Below the pieces are notes generated by a model that had not been told where the DNA came from, searched no databases, and saw nothing but the letters and a program-made list of their open reading frames with translations. A program made the position numbers and the translations under genes. A stretch of 64,000 nt of DNA from Pleodorina starrii (taxonomy: Eukaryota > Chlorophyta > Chlorophyceae > Chlamydomonadales > Volvocaceae): NCBI GenBank assembly GCA_030267565.1, contig BRXU01000009.1, positions 3,274,501-3,338,500 on the forward strand, in the 5' to 3' direction. Of the stretch, positions 12,400-23,216 are shown piece after piece; position 1 is the stretch's first letter, and each line of letters opens with the position of its first letter.

Positions 12400-13387
12400 G
12401 AGACGCTACGAGCGGACACCACCGTAGCATTTCACGCGTACAGGTAAGTTTCTTTTGGTGACCTCTTGCAAGGGAAGGCTCGTGGGGGAAAATGCGCCAT
12501 CGCGCACACCCTATTCCATGCGGTTGGTTCCTAAAGCAGCACAACAGGACGGTAACAGGATAACCGTGTTCCTGTACAGTCCATGAGCAGGTGAATGGAC
12601 CCCATGAATGCGCCTGGAGCATCAAGGCCAAGAAAAGCCTTTCTCCCCACGAACTTTTTGTACATTATGAATACGTCAACTCCCGACTCATCTGTCTCAT
12701 CCCAGCGCTCAGCTTCATGTACACAAGTTTGTAGATTTTGCCAAATGAAAATAAATATATCGCATGCGGCACAATGGCATTGCGCTGCCCAGTTCAGACC
12801 GCCGAGCGTGCTGACTCCGAACTCAGGTGGGGCCGAATATACATCAGAACATCACCGATATTTGATCCAAGCCTCGAGAGTCGTCTAAAATTGATGGTGC
12901 CATACTCTGTTTAGTGCTCAGAGCAACGGCATATTGAATACTGTCGCCAGTTAAAAGTACATGCTTCGGGCACAGCGTTTCTGCGGCGCACTGCAGCGTT
13001 TTAGGCTTGCATACATATGGAAAGTTGCTTGACGCACGGCCTGCTGGACAATCACAAGCGAAGCAGCGGTGTCGTAAGGGATAGCTCCAAGCTGCCCCCA
13101 CAACCCCTGTTAGGGCGCCCCCGCAGACTTCCAAGTACTCTTTGTTAATTCCGAACAACACAGCAATCGGCAGTCACATTTATGTCAGCGCGAGTTGACT
13201 GCTTAATGTGTCAACCAGCGTCAACACGGGCAACCGCTCATGCCGACACAAGCAACGAAGCTAGCCGCTCATCACCCCTTACTTTCAGAGAGCTTCCAGT
13301 CATCCTAGCTTCTGTGTGCATGAAAACGACGCTGCCCAAGGAAGGGGCTCCCAGCCATTCCGCCCAAGTTCTTCCCGTGAGTTCTTC

Positions 13388-13421
13388 CGGACTGTCCCTG
13401 GCGCGATCCAGGGACAGTCCG
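13388..13421. repeat. Perfect 14-bp hairpin
   Basis: CGGACTGTCCCTGG, a 6-base CGCGAT loop, then the exact reverse complement. The palindrome is perfect and lies between the divergent FMO-like and glycosyltransferase genes. Function unknown. Confidence 0.8.
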
Positions 13422-13632
13422 TGAATCATTTAGTAGCATACCTCCCAGAAAACAGTAACATCAGCACGTCTCGCATTAGGCATTGGGCATTACGGGACAA
13501 AAAGTGGCTGGTGATTACCGTACGCTCGGATCCGTGACTGTTACCGCTGCGGCATCAGGCTTTCTCCGGTATACCGCTGCCCTGCATTAAAAACAAACAT
13601 TACAATCTCATGTTGAACTATATTATTAAACA

Positions 13633-13640
13633 TTTATAAG
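13633..13640 (+). promoter_or_regulatory. Possible TATA box of glycosyltransferase gene
   Basis: TTTATAAG about 146 bp upstream of the ATG at 13786, in otherwise GC-rich surroundings. This would imply a 5' leader of roughly 110 bases. Based on the motif alone. Confidence 0.3.
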
Positions 13641-13785
13641 ATTCACCGCTTGACTCAAATCGGCCATTTTCACGAACCTGCTACGGATACTCCTTCCTTT
13701 TCCCCAGTGATGCTCGAACGATGCCATAGGTAGATCGATCACTCGCTCGAATTACCGCTCAAATTACTCCACAGCTGTTGCACAC

Positions 13786-15403
13786 ATGACAACTCCAGCG
13801 CAACACGGCGCGTGGCGCTGCGTCGGCAGTGTCCTGCGGCTGCTTTTGGTGCTCTTCCATTTCAGCCTCAGCCCTTGCGGGGCCGACTTTGGCGCGGGCG
13901 GCGCGTCATCCTCCTCCTCCTCTGTCGGCGCCAGCCCATCCATCGCGCCCCCACCCCGCCCCGCCAACCTCTCCGGCTGCCCCAGCCTCCGCATCGGCAT
14001 CATCAACGGCGTGCCCTACCACTACGAAGTCCTCGCGGGCCTGATACACATCTTCCGTCCCTACGCGCGGCGCACCGATGTCTACATCAATCGCTACACC
14101 CGCTCCGGCTCCGGCGACGGCGCCTGGGACATTCTGCGCCGCTCCCGCGTCAACTACCTCCTCGTCACGCGCACGGTCCTAACCTCCCTCACGCGCGACC
14201 GGCCCTTTTACGACCTGCTCATCCTCGTCAGCCCTGACTACGAATTGGACGCAAACCAGGAGCTGCTGCGCCACATCCGGCGCCGCCTCACCGTTGCCAT
14301 CGTGCACAACGCCGATTTCAACGAGACGCAGCGCCTGATCTCCGTCGCGGAGGGCGGCGGCGGCGCCGCCGCGGCGCGGCTGGTGACGCTGTCGCCGCAC
14401 ACCGCCGCCAGCCTGGCGGCCGCCGCAGGGCGGCCGGTGGAGTGGGTGCTGCCCACCTACCCCTTCAAGCCGCACACCAACTGCCTGGAAGCCACGGAGG
14501 TGGATCTGCTGGGGATGTGCCTCCGAGGATTTGCCATCCAGGTGCGGAGAGGGACTGAGCGCTGGGGCTGGGCTGGGCTGGGCTGGGCTGGGCTGGGCTG
14601 GGGTGTGTCCGCGTGTGCACATCGCCGTTGTAAACCTAAAACCCCATCCTACCCCTCCCGCCTCCCCCCGCCTCCCCCCGCCTCCACCCGCCTCCCCCCG
14701 CACCTCTCCTCCTCTCCCTCCCCGCTCCTCTCCTCGTCCCCTTCCCTCCTCCCCTGTCACACCCCAGGGCAAGTTCTCCAACCAGCGCCGCAACTACAGC
14801 TCCATCTGGTCCCAGATGGCGGCCCGGCGGCCGCAGCTCTCAGAGGGCTACGCCAAGACCCTCTTCCACATCAACCTGCTGGGCAAGGGCCAGGAGGAGC
14901 GGCTGGCCCTGCCGGAGGACCTGGCGCCCTTCGTCACGCTGAATCGCCGGCTGCCCTTCCGCGGCTTCTTCGACCACCTACACCACTCCTTCGCCATCGC
15001 GCCCGTGCTGGCGGGACCGCGCTACCTGACCGACAAGTTCTCCTCCAGCCTCCTGTCGTCGCTCATCAGCGGCACGCCGCTGATCGCCGACGCCAGGTTC
15101 CTGGCGTCGTACAGCATGTTGGACGAGCGCTCGGTGTACCTGCAGCGCGACGGCGAGGGCGAGGTGGACGTGATGCTGCGGCTGGTGGCCACGCCCGCGC
15201 CGCAGTTGTTGGAGGTGCGGCGCGCGGTGCTGGAGGCGCGGCGGCGGGTCAACGAGCGGGCGACGGCGTTCTACGGCGGGCTGCTGCGGGAGCTGTGCGC
15301 GGCGTCCATCGCCGACGGAGGCGTCGCCGGCGCCGTCGGCGGCGCCATTCACAGCGGCGCGCGCGTGGGCGGCGGCGGCGCCGGCGCCGGCGTGGTGGTG
15401 TGA
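13786..15403 (+). CDS. GT-B-like glycosyltransferase family protein, N-terminal membrane/signal segment
   Basis: Two exons, 13786-14541 and 14768-15403, joined in phase (CAG|GT...CAG|G) and giving 463 residues. Residues about 12-33 are hydrophobic (VLRLLLVLFHFSLSP), suggesting a signal peptide or Golgi anchor. Then comes IGIINGVPYHYEVLAGLIHI, an opening typical of GT-B proteins of the GT1/GT4 type, where a glycine-rich loop follows the first strand. The second exon has a C-terminal lobe with an SSLLSSLISGTPLIAD stretch, where GT4-like enzymes place their nucleotide-sugar loop. The last ~25 residues are Gly/Ala/Val low complexity. Donor and acceptor sugars cannot be read from the sequence. The start is the first in-frame ATG and directly precedes the hydrophobic segment. 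Confidence 0.72.
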
Positions 15404-17585
15404 TTGGGAGTGTGATAGTGGTGGCGGTGGCGGCAGCGCGTCGGCCGTGAGGGGTGATCCACCAGCAGCAGCGGCAGGAGGTGGTGGAGCAGCAGCAGCA
15501 GCAGGAGGAGGAGGAGGAGGAGGGCGGAGGCTGCTACGCGGCTGCTCGTGCCGGAGCAGTGGCGGCGGCGGCAGGGCAGCATCCGCGGGTGGAGGGGCCG
15601 CAGAGGGGGAGCGGCGGCGGCGCGGTACGGGTGCGGTGGCAGGGCCACCACGTGTGGGGCCACCACGGGTGCGCTGCGGCGGCGGCGGGAAGCGATCTCT
15701 CGCCGCCTTCCGTCCTCTCTCTCCCTTTCCTTCTCTCCCTTGCTGGGACGTAGAGGTGGGCCGGCCGCTGGCCGAGAAGGATGAGCTCGTGGCTGCTACT
15801 TGGGGGCGGGGGTTTAGTCCTGTCGGCTCTCCTACAGAAAGAAGGGGGAAGGGTGGCGGTAGGTCGGCTGCAGGGCAGCGGGTGGCAGCGGATGGCGGGT
15901 GGTGTGACGGGGAGGTCGTGATGAGCCGCGGGGCCCAGCTTGTGGGGGCCCAAGCTGTGTCGGGGACCCGTTGGGCAACGGAGCGGGTGGGATCTTGGAT
16001 GGGGAGGGCAGGCCGGGAGGTGGTTGGGAGATGCCGGAGCGGGGGACCCTCAAGGCCATGCTCCGCACAGCCCGCGCTGCGCTGTCGATTTTGCCATCGA
16101 TGTGGCGAGGCTCGAGACGGGGCATCAAGACGTGTGAGGGTGTGTGCCTGGTGGGCACTGGCTCGGGGTGTAAGGGTGTGTGCGGCCCCCGCTACTCGGG
16201 CAGTCGTTCCGCTTGTGAGCGAGTGTCAGGCTGTCCAGTATGACTGGACTGCACTGGACTGTCAGATGGTTGTCCAGTGGACTGGAAGCGTTTTACCTTT
16301 AACGAGGTGTGTGTGGGTGTGTGTGTGGGGGGGGGGAAGGGGGGCAGCGAGGTGATCCAGTGCGCGTGCGCAGATATTGGGGCGTGGAGGGTATCGTATT
16401 GGAGGATGTGCTTGGACGTGACGCGCCTTGCGTGGCCGTTGGCGCAACGCAGCGCTACGCTACGCGGGGTCGCCGGGAGACACACCGGGGGGGAGGGGCG
16501 ACGGGCGCCCCAGCATTGACGACCTTTTCCTTGCATGACCTTGCCCAACGAGTTGGCAACCACTTCCCGGGCGGCCGGGTTAAAAGCGTGCGCGTGCAGG
16601 TAGGGGACTGGGGGTGGGTTGTGAGGTTTCCTGAGGCGCGCGCGTGGTGCAGGTGAGCGGGCGAGCCGAGGGGTAGGCGGTGGGCATACCATAGCGAGCG
16701 GGCGGTGGGCATACCGGTAGCGAGTGTGGGTCCGGTTCCTCTGGCAGACCACTGCAAGCGAAGGAGCGAGCGGCGGCGGTTGCAGGGCAGGGCGGGGCAG
16801 CGCCGTGGCGGCCCACGCTCCGAAACCGTGCCGGCCGCGCCACAAAAGCGCCCCTCCGGAATTCGCAGACTGCAGGCGGTGCGTTCGTTGTGCCACGAGA
16901 AGCCGCTCTCAGGTGTTTCTCAGGTGTATCTGTTCCCCGCCCCCACCCCAAAACGCCACCGTGTTTTTGTCTTCTTTTTCATCGGTTCACGAGGCCTGCA
17001 CCACCACACGCCGTCCTGGTCACTCGGGTAACACTGGTCGGGGGTATCCAACAACCGACGCGCGGGGCTGCCTACCGGCCCCAGAGCGGCGGCTGACCGC
17101 CCGGCCCCGCCATATTCGGCCCATCAAACATTCGAGCCAGAGACGCGCCTGGTAGCCCTGGGAGCCGTGGAGGCACCTGAGAATCCCCGCCGTGCCTCCC
17201 TCCCTCCCTTCCTCCCTCCCTGGATTCCACACCGGAGCTCTACTCGGTGCCAACCACACGGTATACCGCCGCCGCCACCACCACTCCGCATCGGAGGTCC
17301 GCAGCCCTGTCCCCAGGCCTGCCCCTGTCCCCAGGCGCCCTCAAAGACTCACTCTCACCGGCGATCCGGCCCCATCAGCAGCGGCGGATGTTCCGCCTGT
17401 GCCAACCCCCGCCCACACACACACCACGGCACCACAGGCACATCGCAGCGGCACTGCCTCGAGGCACCATCACCACCAATACCATCACCACCGTCATCAC
17501 CACCATCGTCATCGCCATCATCACGCGTGCGCTATGCACCGGGTGGCAATCCTCCGGGTCCCCTGTAAACCGAGTCCTCCTCCCA
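15404..17585. other. Convergent intergenic region and 3' UTRs
   Basis: Lies between the tail-to-tail glycosyltransferase and RGG-protein genes. A TGTAA at 16169-16173 is the best candidate poly(A) signal for the plus-strand gene. The stretch 16215-16290 contains several imperfect CTGGACTG repeats, and 17460-17530 is a run of CAC/CAT triplets. No convincing exon was found. Confidence 0.5.
16169..16173 (+). terminator. Candidate poly(A) signal TGTAA
   Basis: First TGTAA after the stop of the glycosyltransferase gene, about 770 bases downstream. TGTAA is the usual poly(A) motif of chlamydomonad algae. Confidence 0.35.
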
Positions 17586-19935
17586 TCACACGTTGGTCGG
17601 GATGCGCAGCTTGAAGCTCAGCGCCTTGGGTCGGCCCTCCGCCCCGGCCCCGGCCACCCCCGCCTCGCTCCAGCCGCCGCCGCTGCTGCCGCCGCCCGCC
17701 CCACCGCCCGGCTGCTCCTCCACCGCCATCATCCCCTCCGAGCCCCGCCGGTCCATGGGTCCCGCCCCGGCAGCCGCCCCCGCTCCCCCCGGTTGGAGGC
17801 CGCTGGTGGACGCTCCGCCGGCGCCCGGGGGCTCCCCGGGTGGCGGAGGGGGCGCCGCCGGGCCGCCGTGGGGTGCCATCGCCTGATGGGAGGCGACGCC
17901 CGCGCCTGCGCTTGCGGGGGCCTCTGTGGGCTTGCCGGCAAAGGCCGCCTCCTCGCCCTCCACCATCTCCGTCGCCTGCTGCACCACCTGCGGCGTCGGG
18001 GGTAGCGGCGCAGGGGGGGCGCGGCAGGGGCGGAGCCGTTAGGTTGAGCGTGCAACGGGGCAAAGGTACGGCACATGGGGGGGGGGGTGGAAGGGCGTGG
18101 AAGGGCGCAGGGTAGCAGCCACATACATGCTGCAGGGGGTTTGGGGCCGCGGCAGCATCTGCCTCGCCCCCTGCCCTCCCCTCTCCTCTCGCTCACCGCG
18201 GTGAGGTCGTCCTGAGCCCGACTGAGCTCCGTCTGCGCCGCCTCCACACCCGCCCTCGCGCCGTCCACCCGCTTCAGCGCCGCCACCAGCCGCACCAGCA
18301 TCGTGCCCCGGTTCTTGGAGCGCTCCGCCACAGCGCGGACCTACAGAAGAAGAAGGGAAAGAAGACGGATAAAACCACCACCACTCGCCGCCAGCACACC
18401 ACCACCCCCACCGGCCTACCTGCCACCACACCGCCCCTGCACGCACCCCCACCTTATCGCTCACGAACTCGAGCTTCTTCCGGTCGGCCTCGTGGGCCGC
18501 CCGCTGCGCCGCGAGCTCCGCCTCCAATGTGCCCACTCGCGCGAGCAACTCTCCCTCGCGCCGGGTGGCGCCGCCGCCGCCGCTGCCGTCGGCGGCGCCG
18601 GGCGGCCCGCGGCCCCGGCCGGGCGGACCTGGACCTCGGCGGGGCCCCCGATCTGAGGTCGCACGCACACACAGGGCCCCCGGGACGACGGAGGTATTCG
18701 GCAGAGGCAGGCGGGGGGCCAGGCGGGCAGGTGCATTCTCGCCTTTGTCCCGGCCGGCTCCCATAGGTTTTGGGGGAGTAATTGGGCTGCGGGCGCGAAC
18801 CAGCTGGCCTTGCACACCTTTGCATGATGCCCCGCTGTGAATGATTATGAGTGAGTGAGTGGGGGAGTTGAGCCGAGTTCCAAGTTCCACACCACCGGGG
18901 GTGTTTCCTGCACCCCCAGTCCGTCAAGAGACACCCCGCAGCAGCCCCTCCCGGGAGCCTCCGAAAAGCCTCTACAAGAAGAACGTTCCTCCTCTTCCGC
19001 CTGGTGAAATCCTCCAGGTCAGAAGAGGCGGTGGAAGAGACGAAAGAGGTGGTGTGACCAGCCCCCACCACACGCACCCAGTGCACGGACCCAGTGTACG
19101 ACGCAGACCCAGTGCACGGACCCAGTGTACGACGCAGACCCAGTGCACGGACCCAGTGTGCGATGCAGACGGGGCAGATGGGGCAGCCTACCGCCTGCCT
19201 GCCTGACCGACCGACCGCCTGTCTCACCGGAATCTCCGGACGACGAAGAGGAGGCGCTGTCATCGCTGTGGCCATCACGGCTGGGACTGTAGCCGCCGCC
19301 GGGGCCGTTGTAGCGCTGCGGCGGTGGGGGCCCGCCCCGGTAGCCCGGACCGCCGGGACCCATGCCACCGTAGCCGCCGCGCCCCCGACCCCCTCCCCCG
19401 AACCTGCGGCCAGGGCCAGGGCCAGGTTGCCGTACTCGGGACAATCCACGGGGGTCATCCACGGGGGGCGGGAGGGGGATGTGGCGGCCTAGGGCCGAGG
19501 TCTCCGGTTGTCATGAAGCAGGAAACGAGAGGCCTAGCCGCAGCACTGCACCGGAAACACATCGGGCCGCCTTCGCACAGACCTTGCCATGTGTGGGGTT
19601 GTGTCGATTCGGGATGTGTGTGTACCTCCGGCCCCGGGACCTTGTTTGGGATTGCCATTGGTGGTATAAGGCCCGCCGGGCGAACTATCAGCAGGGGGTC
19701 TCTCTCCCGTGCTTTCCGGCGCCGCACCTGCCGGCCCCGCCAGCGCCTCGGGGCGACCGCGAGCGGCTCCGCGACCGCGAGCGGCTGCGGTCACGGTCCC
19801 ATCCGGGTCCCGGTGGACTTCCTCCCCACCTGCGCACGCGCCGGTCGGGAGGCCGATGTTGCGCGGCACAATGTCAGGAGGGGGTGTTTCATCCTTCGGT
19901 GCGCGAGAGCACAGAGCAACCTTGCTGCGTTGCAT
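17586..19935 (-). CDS. RGG-rich, coiled-coil nuclear-type protein (exon structure incomplete)
   Basis: Well-supported 3' exons: 17987-17586 (stop at 17586), 18340-18197 and 18652-18453, all phase-compatible. They encode a Gly/Arg-rich piece, a coiled-coil stretch (EGELLARVGTLEAELAAQRA, then an Ala/Arg-rich helix around VEAAQTELSRAQ) and a Pro/Gly-rich end finishing KLRIPTNV. Further upstream an exon ending at 19228 encodes FGGGGRGRGGYGG, a typical RGG RNA-binding box, followed by a Ser cluster. Upstream of that, about 19690-19850, one frame reads DRDRSRSRSRS (an RS domain) while another frame stays open from an ATG at 19935 and leads in phase to the RGG exon; which is used is unclear. Exons between 18652 and 19228 could not be phased. 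A role in RNA processing is inferred only from composition. Confidence 0.45.
19078..19170 (+). repeat. Tandem repeat, 31-bp unit, three copies
   Basis: Three near-identical copies of a unit beginning CCCAGTGCACGGACCCAGTG, the third slightly diverged. They lie in a presumed intron of the RGG-protein gene. Confidence 0.8.
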
Positions 19936-22900
19936 TTTGCTCGCAGCAACGGGTGATATGGGAACATGCCGGCACATCAGGTGGCTGCAAAGCTGGAGTT
20001 GGGAGATCGGACCTGTCCGGTGAGCGGGGAGGCCTGCCGCCTCTCTGCATGGACTCAGCGCCCGCTGCAGTAGGCCACCCGGATCTAATGCACAACCACT
20101 TGATCTAACAAACTATCACTATCCAGAGTAGATTGCAAGCGGTAGGCGAAAAACCAAGGCACGCTGAGCTGTTCGCAAGATGAACGTTTGGCAAGAGAAG
20201 CCTGCCGGACAATTACTGGTAGATTATGGAAAAGTGCAACTATTTTGTTTCGCTTGTCGTTGCAGTGTCGGGAACGTCGAGTTTGACTAAATTACGGTAC
20301 GGCAGTGTCGGGTTTCGATGTCGCATCAGCTCCGTCTTGGTGGAGTCTTGGCTTAGCAATATGAGATGTGCATTGAAAGAAATTGTGGGCAAGTAAGGTC
20401 CACGCATCCAACCCATGCCGCTCAAAACCAGTCACTCAGGGCCCAAGGGTCGCAGTCTGGGAAGCGTGTGCTTGTGCACAGGTCTTGTATCGATTATCCC
20501 GCACTCTCATATACAAAGTTCCATATTGCAGGTGTGGTACAGGTGCAGGTGTGGTGTCGGTACGGTGCGGTCGCCCACAGCGCCCAAAGTGCCAGCAAAT
20601 ACCGCCAAGATATGCCGACGGCTGCATGCAGATCGTCTGCAGCGGTCCTGCTGCCGCCACCAGCACCACATCTGCCATCACTGGCTCGTAGCTTCGACGG
20701 TTGTTCTGCAAGAAACACTGCCCATCGTTTGGCTGATTGCGCGAGTTTCGCGAAGGAATTGCCACCGGCAGTTTTCCAATGACTTGGTGGAGCGACTTCC
20801 TCGATGGGATGCGGCAATTAACGAGGCAGTTCAGTGCAACAAGCGCAACAAACGACTCCAGACGGCACGAGTCAAGTGCAGGAGGCAAAAGCAGGGCAAA
20901 AGACGACGTCTGTGCCCTTTGTGCAGGGCTTCCAGAGCAACCGGACTGGATTTTTCACTCAAAAGCACCGACCTCCATAAACCCAGCTTGGTTAAGCAGG
21001 TATGTGCTGTCCTTGGCCCTGATCGTATCCGCTGAGCTAACCCGCTAGCTCGAATACCCTTCCCACGCAGGGTCTGGAGCCCACTGTACCAACAACAACG
21101 ACAACCAATGTGTCAACGATGCCCCTTCGGAACCGCTCCGGAACCGTTGGCCGCGAAGGAGCCTGCCCGCACGCCTCCCGCCGTCAACCCCCTGCCCCTG
21201 CACCAGACCTCCGTCCACCGCCCGGCCCACCCTCCAAAGGCCAAGATTTAGGCCGCCCGCCTTCACCTGGTTGCCAGCATCTTGACCTCTTGAGACGTGG
21301 AGAGTACACAGGTGCTCGTCGTCTCACCGCATGCTCTCCACACCACCTTCTTCTTCTCCTTCTTTTCCTTCTTCTCCATCTTCTCCTTCACGTCTTCACG
21401 TCTTCACGCCCGCACTCCTACCCTGATCCACCGGACGCTCTGTTCGCTTTCCCTCTCGGAGCCCCGCCTCGAGGTCTGTCACGGCAGCGCACGCACGCTT
21501 GCCGCATCAGCTCTTGCACCGTCAACCCATAACAACTTTCACCGTTCACTCTCCATCCACAGGCATTCCCGGAGCCACCGGCCAGGCAGGCAGGCATTTA
21601 GCCGGCTATTAAGGCCAGCCAACCAGGCCTCTACTTTCCAAGCCATCCATCTAGACACAGCCTCCACCTCCACCTCCGCGCCCAACGCGCCTTTCCTTTC
21701 CTTGTAACGCTTCACACCCGCTTGCGCGGCTCAATGGGAACGGCGCCAAGCCCTTCGTCGCACCGCCATCGCGCGGGCAGTATTGCTTTCGCTGCAGAAA
21801 TCCCAGGGAACCAGGCCGACGCATCATGGTTAAGGGAAAAGACATGAGGGAGGGGCACAAGCACAAACGCCTCGCGCAGGGACACACGCAGGATGTGGGC
21901 GCGGGTTGGGTTCATAGTACACATGGGCGAGGAAATGGTAGCGGGGTCGAAAATTTCGCAACTGACCGAGCCGCCTCCGCCCTCACCAGCCCGCATAACA
22001 CAGCAGGACAGCACAGCACAGCAGTGCAGCACAGCAGTACAGCACAGCACAGCACCGCAAAGCGCAGTACACGCTGCACAAGACAGAAAAAGCAAAAAAG
22101 CAAAAAGCAAGGCGCTGCAACCGCATCCGACGGGAGCAGATGGGAGGACTGCCCCCTGAGCTCTCTGCGCTTGTTTTCACGCGCTCAGTACGAAACACGC
22201 ACGGTTTGCTCAAGGTACAGTACGAAACACGCACCAATGTCCGGACCAGCCGGAACGCCGGCCGGCAGCGGAGCAGTGTCGGTTCAACGGAGCAGCCGAC
22301 TACTGCCTTCTGCAGTAGAAGCCGCGGAAAGCCGCGCAACCTCCCGGACCGGAGCTGAGGGAAGCAACGAATGGAACAACGACGACGCGCCATTGATACG
22401 AACATCGCTGGCCCGCTGGCCCGCTGGCTGTACCCTTTCCAAAGGTTCTGGAGCCTTACGGTACTTCAACAACAACATCGGGCTGTTGACATGTACAGTT
22501 CAGAAACGCAGTGTCGAGAGATGGGTCTCGAATGCACGGAAGGCGGGCGCCAGAGACCACACCCGCCCCACGCCGGCAGTGGCACCCTTTCTTGCCGCCT
22601 CCCTTCACCCACAACACAGCTTTCACGACCCACATCCCTCCTGCCACCTCCTGCCGGGGCGCGAACTTGTATCCTCGCGCCTCCCGCGCTGCCAGCCGCG
22701 AACCGCAACTCGGCCCATGCCCACCCACGAGACGAATGACCGCAAGGAAAGTGACCAACGTACGGCAGAAGATTGACGGACAGACGGCACAACAAACCGT
22801 CCTCGGTCTTGCGCTGAAGATGACCTCGTGGGGAGCGTTGATACATGAATTTCCATTGGATGGCCGGTCGCCCCCTGCCACGACGAAAGAGCTGTCGCGC

Positions 22901-23216
22901 CTCCCTCTCTCTCTCTCTCTCACGACACGCCAGCAAATCTCTTAACGCCTAACGCCACCACGGCCTGCGCAGCGGCGGACGCAGCGTCAAGGCAGCAGCG
23001 ACGGTGAACGCGGCCGAGTGGGGCAGCGGAGGTAGTGGAGCAGATGCGGCGGTAGTACCATGGCAGAAGCAGCGAACAGCGGTGTTTTACCCGCTGTAAC
23101 GTAAGGATGGATATGAACTGCACGCAAGCGACAGAGATTTGCGCCGCGTTCCCTCGCCCCGGTACCGACATCGTCCACAATATGTTTGCGTCTCGCCGCA
23201 GGGCATTTTTTTCCAT
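19936..23216. other. Intergenic, no gene recognised
   Basis: About 3.3 kb between two minus-strand genes. Open frames here are short and without domain-like composition. The region 22000-22075 is rich in CAGCA/CAGTA repeats. It must include the 3' UTR of the expansin-like gene and the promoter of the RGG-protein gene, but no motif stands out. Confidence 0.4.

Larger units (their letters stand above)
12400..13785. other. Divergent intergenic region, FMO-like / glycosyltransferase
   Basis: The genes on either side are transcribed away from this 1.4-kb stretch, so it should hold both promoters. It is AT-richer than the genes. No open frame in it looks coding. A hairpin at 13388-13421 and a TATA-like motif at 13633 are the only sites I can point to. 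Confidence 0.6.
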
